Assembly (NCBI GenBank): GCA_016295615.1 | Contig: JAEDKW010000057.1 | Span: 1-7,063 of the forward strand | From: Oscillospiraceae bacterium | Lineage (GTDB): Bacteria > Bacillota > Clostridia > Oscillospirales > Oscillospiraceae | DNA: 7,063 nt | Reading direction: 5' to 3' | In this document: in pieces, positions 5,451-7,063 of the stretch | Position numbering within the stretch: position 1 is the first letter of the stretch | Layout: the number at the start of each line of letters is the position of its first letter | Notes under the pieces: model-generated | What the model was told of the DNA's origin: nothing | Database searches by the model: none | What the model saw: only the letters and a program-made list of their open reading frames with translations | Translations under genes and position numbers: made by a program

Positions 5451-6103
5451 GTGATTCTTCTATCGGCGTGATCGGCGGCGCGGACGGTCCGACCGCCATC
5501 TTTGTCACGACTGTCGATCTGACGCGCGCGGTGCTGCTGCCGATGCTGGAGTGTGCGGTGCTGATGCTGCTTTTATACTTCCTGCTCTACCGGAGGAACA
5601 AGGCGAAGCCGCTTTGCTGCGTGCTTTCGATCCTCGGCATCGTTGCGGCGGATCAGATGTCAAAGCTTGCCGTGCTTTCGCTGGAGATGAATGAAACGGC
5701 GGAATTTCTGCCGCCGCTCGTGCAGCTTCGGCGCGTACACAATTACGGCGCGGCATGGTCGAGCCTGTCCGGCGCGCGGTGGCTGCTCATTGCGGCGACG
5801 GCGGTGGGCATGGCGGCGCTCGTGTGGCTGATGGTGAAGATCGTGCGCCATCCGCTCGGCGTATGGTCGCTGACGATGGTCGTCGGCGGCGGCGTCGGCA
5901 ACCTCATTGACCGCGTGGCGCGCGGCTATGTGGTGGACATGTTCGACTTGATGTTTATGAACTATCCGGTGTTCAACGTGGCGGACTGCTTCGTGGTGGT
6001 CGGCACGATCCTGGCGCTGATCTATTACTTCAAATACTACACGGACTGCGACGCAAAGAACTGGGAGAAAAAGGATGGAGCCGATCCTGCTCAAGACAAC
6101 TGA
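5447..6103 (+). CDS. lspA: Signal peptidase II (LspA) with N-terminal IGGADGPT extension
   Basis: A 218-residue membrane aspartyl protease that removes signal peptides from lipid-modified prolipoproteins. The LspA core begins near residue 55 and has the family motifs: ADQMSK (68-73), NYGAAW (99-104), GNLIDR (151-156), VVDMFD (162-167) and FNVAD (176-180). The conserved aspartates D155, D164 and D180 are intact. Four membrane helices are visible at about 56-75, 110-131, 136-154 and 176-196. LspA is usually 150-170 residues. The extra ~52 residues contain IGVIGGADGPTAIFVT (6-21), like the signature of the beta subunit of sodium-pumping decarboxylases, then an additional helix (28-48) and a basic cytoplasmic turn (RRNKAK). 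By helix count and charge, the motif would face outward or re-enter the membrane. The GTG start overlaps the anti-sigma stop (GTGA), and the 3' end overlaps the next gene by 29 nt. LspA activity is well supported; the role of the extension is unknown. Confidence 0.92.
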   Translation: MSDSSIGVIGGADGPTAIFVTTVDLTRAVLLPMLECAVLMLLLYFLLYRRNKAKPLCCVLSILGIVAADQMSKLAVLSLEMNETAEFLPPLVQLRRVHNYGAAWSSLSGARWLLIAATAVGMAALVWLMVKIVRHPLGVWSLTMVVGGGVGNLIDRVARGYVVDMFDLMFMNYPVFNVADCFVVVGTILALIYYFKYYTDCDAKNWEKKDGADPAQDN

Positions 6104-6986
6104 AGAGGCGAAGGGCAAACGGCTGGACGCCTTTCTCGCAGACAGCACGGAGGAGCTGACGCGCTCGGCGGCAGCGCAGCTCATTGAAACGGGCGGCGTA
6201 CTGGTGGACGGACGAACGGCGGTGAAAAGCCTCAGGCTCTCCGGCGGCGAAACGGTGGAGCTGACGCTCCCCGAACCGGAGCCGATCGACGCCGTGCCGC
6301 AGAATATCCCGCTTGACGTCGTATACGAGGACGAGGACGTGATCGTTGTCAATAAGCCGGCGGGACTGGTCGTGCACCCCGCGCCGGGGCATCCGGACGG
6401 CACGCTCGTCAACGCGCTGCTCTACCACTGCGGCGCAAGCCTTTCCGGCATCGGCGGCGCGCTGCGCCCGGGCATCGTGCACCGCATCGACCGCGACACG
6501 AGCGGTCTGATCATTGCCGCCAAGAACGACGCGGCGCATCAGGCGCTCACTGCGCAGCTTTCCGACCACACGCTCGGCAGGACGTACGAGTGCATCGTCA
6601 CGGGGACGCTCAGGGAGGACAGCGGCACGGTGGACGCGCCGGTCGCGCGCCATCCGACCGACCGCAAGCGCATGGCGGTCATCGCCGGCGGACGCAATGC
6701 CGTGACGCACTGGGAGGTCATCGCCCGCTATCCGGGCTATACCCACGCGCGCTGCCGGCTGGAAACAGGGCGCACGCACCAGATCCGCGTCCATATGGCG
6801 TACATCGGTCATCCGATCCTCGGCGACACGGTGTACGGCAGCAAAAAGCCGGTCGCGGGACTGACGGGGCAGTGTCTGCACGCGGTGGAACTGCAATTCA
6901 TCCATCCGCGCACGGGAGAGCTTGTGAAGCTTTCCTGCCCCCTGCCGGAGGAATTTACGAAGATGCTCAAGAAGATCGACAGATGA
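6075..6986 (+). CDS. rluD: RluA/RluD-family 23S rRNA pseudouridine synthase
   Basis: A 303-residue enzyme that isomerises uridine to pseudouridine in RNA, most likely large-subunit rRNA. An S4 RNA-binding domain occupies about residues 14-64. The catalytic domain follows, with YEDEDVIVVNKPAGLVVHP (84-102), the catalytic motif HRIDRDTSGL (136-145, catalytic D139) and GRTHQIRVHM (232-241). The length is normal for RluD/YlyB proteins. The ATG lies inside the end of lspA (29-nt overlap) with GGGAG 7 nt upstream, indicating translational coupling. The lspA-rluD order is shared with B. subtilis (lspA-ylyB), which supports this subgroup, but which uridines are modified cannot be read from sequence. 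Two stops stand in tandem (TGA TAA), and a strong terminator follows. Confidence 0.94.
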   Translation: MEPILLKTTEEAKGKRLDAFLADSTEELTRSAAAQLIETGGVLVDGRTAVKSLRLSGGETVELTLPEPEPIDAVPQNIPLDVVYEDEDVIVVNKPAGLVVHPAPGHPDGTLVNALLYHCGASLSGIGGALRPGIVHRIDRDTSGLIIAAKNDAAHQALTAQLSDHTLGRTYECIVTGTLREDSGTVDAPVARHPTDRKRMAVIAGGRNAVTHWEVIARYPGYTHARCRLETGRTHQIRVHMAYIGHPILGDTVYGSKKPVAGLTGQCLHAVELQFIHPRTGELVKLSCPLPEEFTKMLKKIDR

Positions 6987-6998
6987 TAAATGCCAAAC

Positions 6999-7027
6999 AA
7001 AAAAGCAGCCGCAAGGCTGCTTTTTTT
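6999..7027 (+). terminator. Intrinsic terminator of the dusB-rluD operon, probably bidirectional
   Basis: GCAGCC (7005-7010) pairs with GGCTGC (7015-7020) around a GCAA tetraloop, followed by seven T (7021-7027). Six A (6999-7004) precede the stem, so the minus strand also reads as hairpin plus T-run and could end a convergent gene. Confidence 0.92.
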
Positions 7028-7032
7028 GCCGT

Positions 7033-7063
7033 TCACTTTTTCGCGCGCGGATATGGGCTGCTC
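7033..7063 (-). CDS. Possible 3' end of a convergent gene (partial)
   Basis: On the minus strand one frame reads SSPYPRAKK and then TGA (7035-7033), 5 bp before the bidirectional terminator. A basic tail ending just before a terminator fits the C-terminus of a convergent gene entering from beyond the right edge. Only nine residues are visible, so no product can be named and this may be non-coding. Confidence 0.3.
   Translation of the reverse strand, partial: SSPYPRAKK

Noticed and set aside
5592..5623. Internal start for a shorter LspA using GGAGGA at 5592
   Set aside because: The first in-frame candidate start (GTG at 5621) is over 20 nt away, too far for that site; the upstream GTG with GGAGGT is far better.
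1..7063. Mobile element, attachment site, CRISPR array, tRNA or rRNA
   Set aside because: No transposase, integrase, regular repeats or RNA-gene signatures were seen; the genes are all ordinary chromosomal ones.

Overview
This 7.1 kb stretch looks like ordinary chromosome from a GC-rich member of the Clostridia. An Oscillospiraceae-like gut anaerobe is my best guess, based on protein style, GTG starts with strong Shine-Dalgarno sites and AT-rich islands confined to promoters. No species can be named from the sequence alone. There is no sign of a phage, transposon, CRISPR array, tRNA or rRNA.

Layout. (1) Positions 3-1703, minus strand: a membrane-anchored LysM-G5-M23 peptidoglycan hydrolase with an unusually long basic cytoplasmic N-terminus. 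(2) Positions 1704-1948: a divergent promoter region. It holds a clear sigma-A-type promoter on each strand, a perfect 15-bp inverted repeat at the presumed transcription start of the hydrolase gene, and a 7-bp stem-loop in the pta leader. (3) Positions 1949-2923: pta (phosphate acetyltransferase) as a single-gene unit with its own promoter and intrinsic terminator; no ackA is adjacent. (4) Positions 3076-6986: a tightly packed five-gene plus-strand operon, dusB - ECF sigma factor - zinc-finger anti-sigma factor - lspA - rluD-type pseudouridine synthase. It starts from an extended -10 promoter and ends in a strong, probably bidirectional terminator. (5) Positions 7033-7063: possibly the last codons of a convergent minus-strand gene.

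How the genes fit together. The lspA-rluD pair is an old bacterial neighbourhood (B. subtilis lspA-ylyB). Here it is translationally coupled behind a sigma/anti-sigma pair, through ATGA and GTGA overlaps and then a 29-nt overlap. Lipoprotein signal peptide removal is therefore co-expressed with an envelope-type stress regulator. The M23 hydrolase across the divergent region is a second envelope gene. dusB and rluD are RNA-modification genes, and pta serves acetyl-CoA/acetyl-phosphate metabolism.

The most unusual item is the LspA protein. Before a complete signal peptidase II core it carries about 52 extra residues: an IGVIGGADGPTAIF motif, which matches the signature of the beta (membrane) subunit of sodium-pumping decarboxylases, followed by an extra transmembrane helix. 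The GTG start that includes this extension has a near-perfect Shine-Dalgarno, so the extension is very probably translated. I found no other convincing candidate for a new system.
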